Part shown: positions 62,827-64,000 of the stretch, in pieces
Numbering within the stretch: position 1 is the stretch's first letter
Layout of the letters: each line of letters opens with the position of its first letter
From: Diacronema lutheri
Taxonomy: Eukaryota > Haptophyta > Pavlovophyceae > Pavlovales > Pavlovaceae
DNA length: 64,000 bases
Assembly (NCBI GenBank): GCA_019448385.1
Contig: JAGTXO010000060.1
Span: 124,001 to 188,000 of the forward strand
Direction: 5' to 3'
Notes under the pieces: generated by a model
The model's database searches: none
Seen by the model: only the letters and a program-made list of their open reading frames with translations
What the model was told of the DNA's origin: nothing
Position numbers and translations under genes: made by a program

Positions 62827-63303
62827 TCAGAACGCCGCGCTCGCCACGCGCACGTAGCCCTCGTCCGGGTCCGGCTCGGGCGCCGCGTCGCGCACCGAGC
62901 GCGACGCGGCCTCGACGCCCGGCGTTTCGGCACGCGAGGCGACGGATGCCTCGTCCGGCCGGCCCCACGGCAGCTGCAGCTCGAGCTGGCGCTGGATGAT
63001 GCGCGGCGTCGCCACGCGCCCGTGCTGCACCTCGCGACGTCGCGCGCGCACGTAGAGCACGATCGCCACCGAGCCGCTGAGGCCCATCATCGCGCCGAGC
63101 AGCACCGAGATTGTGGTCTCATTGTCTGCTTGGGCGCGAACGGAAAACGCGCGAAGGGTGGCGACGAAGATCGTTGGGTTGGGTTGGGCCACCGGCTCCC
63201 GAGGATTGCTTGTGGCGCTCGACTGACCGTTGGCCCAGCTTTTTTTTTTCTCGAACCTACTGTGGAGCCGCCTGCAGCGTGATCTCCCGCGCACAACGAC
63301 CAT
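62827..63303 (-). CDS. small single-pass membrane protein, unknown
   Basis: The frame gives 158 residues from the ATG at 63303, which overlaps the start codon of the gene on the other strand (CATG). A membrane helix is clear (ISVLLGAMMGLSGSVAIVLY) followed by a basic RARRR and an acidic Pro-rich tail (PEPDPDEGYVRV). Internal ATGs at 63087/63090 would cut the helix, so a start further upstream is more likely, but an intron before the helix (acceptor CAAGCAG at about 63123) is also possible. The first 60 residues are basic and may be leader. Confidence 0.45.
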   Translation of the reverse strand: MVVVRGRSRCRRLHSRFEKKKSWANGQSSATSNPREPVAQPNPTIFVATLRAFSVRAQADNETTISVLLGAMMGLSGSVAIVLYVRARRREVQHGRVATPRIIQRQLELQLPWGRPDEASVASRAETPGVEAASRSVRDAAPEPDPDEGYVRVASAAF

Positions 63304-64000
63304 GGCCGCCATCGACCTGCGCGCCTTCGACGCGGCGCTCGTCAACTGCGAGATCGTGAGCACGCGGCCGGTCAAGCCGAGCGAGCAGGCGCGCACGGTC
63401 GACAAGCTGAGCTACGGGCCGTCGCGCCGCGCGCTCGCCTTCGTCTCGCCGCCCTGCGTCGTCGACTGGCCCGAGCTCACGGGCGACGGCAACTTTGGCA
63501 CCATGTACGGGCCGACGGACGTCGACAAGGCGGCGTACACGGCCGGCGTGACCGACAAGGAGCTGCCGATTGAAGGCGCGCCGCTCGCGCAGATGGACGC
63601 CTACTTTGGCGCCCTGCGCGCCATCGACGATCAGCGCGTCGAGACGGTGCACGCGCGCCAGAAGGAGCTGCTCAACACGCGCGGCCTCTCGAAGGAGGAG
63701 GTGCGCGGCAAGCTCTCGCCCGCCGTCAAGCCCAAGTACGAGGACGACACGCTCGCGCACACGCGGCTGAACATGTCGACGCGCACGTTCACGTGGGCGG
63801 GCTCCGAGCGCGTCGTGCCGCTCGTCGACGCGCGGCGCGAACCGGTCGACGAGATCCGGCACGAGGACGTCTGCGCCATCGCCACGCAGCTCGACCGCGT
63901 CTACACGGGGCTCACGGGCTCGATGTTTGGCACCAAGTGGAACGTGTGCGGGGTCATGCTCCTGAAGCGCGCCGAGCAGCGGCCGCAGCCCGGCTCGGAC
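63302..64000 (+). CDS. DUF5871-like protein (partial, runs off right edge)
   Basis: The frame is open from the ATG at 63302 to the window end (233 codons). It contains VSTRPVKPSEQARTVDKLSY, then SPPCVVDWPELTGDGNFG, KELLNTRGLSKEEVR, and RTFTWAGSERVVPL with DVCAIATQLDRVYTGLTGSM then FGTKWNVCGVMLL. This order (an opening K-P-V-K-like strand and a closing LDRVY...FG.KW...V.L segment) resembles DUF5871/DUF2738-type proteins that I know from large DNA viruses of protists and from some algae. The function is unknown. The assignment is from memory of the pattern and is tentative; that it is a real gene is much more certain. Confidence 0.7.
   Translation, partial: MAAIDLRAFDAALVNCEIVSTRPVKPSEQARTVDKLSYGPSRRALAFVSPPCVVDWPELTGDGNFGTMYGPTDVDKAAYTAGVTDKELPIEGAPLAQMDAYFGALRAIDDQRVETVHARQKELLNTRGLSKEEVRGKLSPAVKPKYEDDTLAHTRLNMSTRTFTWAGSERVVPLVDARREPVDEIRHEDVCAIATQLDRVYTGLTGSMFGTKWNVCGVMLLKRAEQRPQPGSD

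Overview
The window looks like nuclear DNA of a GC-rich unicellular alga with a secondary (red-lineage) plastid. A haptophyte, perhaps one with a compact Pavlovales-like genome, is my best guess; this is inference, not proof. The evidence is 57 inferable spliceosomal introns, plant-type genes (GDP-mannose 3',5'-epimerase, digalactosyldiacylglycerol synthase, plastid fibrillin, plant-type PDI with a CYWS active site), signal-peptide-plus-transit-like N-termini on plastid proteins, and very Ala/Arg-rich coding sequence. Intron 5' splice sites are mostly GTGCGC/GTGCGT, four introns begin with GC, and many introns carry minisatellites or G/C homopolymers. All exon joins below were checked by reading frame and, where a family was recognised, by protein continuity across the junction.

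Layout. 1-5 kb: an unknown secreted/targeted protein (-, runs off the left edge), a plastid-type NUMOD3 protein (+), Protein C10 (-). 5-12.5 kb: a PDIL5-4-like ERV-thioredoxin chimera (+) with a 2.2-kb minisatellite-filled intron, and a triose-phosphate/nucleotide-sugar transporter (+). 12.6-20 kb: an SPX-RING protein with a fungal-type Zn2Cys6 cluster (-), a PAP/fibrillin (-), a secreted Cys-rich protein (+). 20-31 kb: GDP-mannose epimerase (-), valyl-tRNA synthetase with 16 exons (-), and head-to-head with it a TrmN6-like methyltransferase (+). 31-43 kb: a secreted protein (-), DGD1-type galactosyltransferase (+), a PPGV-repeat membrane-associated protein (-), a synaptobrevin with Gln in the zero layer (+), a coiled-coil plastid protein (+), a P450 (-), a GHMP kinase (+), a DUF5754-like protein (-), SF3B6 (+). 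43-46 kb: a secreted protein (-), a two-repeat small protein (-), a DUF1275 membrane protein (+). 46.6-54 kb: one very large fusion, SCP2-PX-membrane-ABC1 kinase-beta-lactamase-like (+). 54-59 kb: uroporphyrinogen-III methyltransferase (-) and a TPR-like protein (+). 59-63 kb: a non-genic repeat region with a broken coiled-coil gene and two inverted copies of a foldback element whose ends carry telomere-like TGTAGGG units. The right edge holds a small membrane protein (-) and an open gene (+) resembling DUF5871-type proteins.

The genes are mostly divergent/convergent, with start codons of divergent pairs often under 120 bp apart (27 bp for P450/GHMP kinase; possibly overlapping for ValRS/TrmN6), so bidirectional promoters must be common. 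Several genes serve the plastid (DGD1, fibrillin, siroheme-branch methyltransferase, NUMOD3 protein), but I see no pathway-level cluster. The most unusual items are the two multi-domain fusions (SPX-RING-Zn2Cys6 and SCP2-PX-ABC1-beta-lactamase), the R-to-Q synaptobrevin, and the inverted foldback pair.
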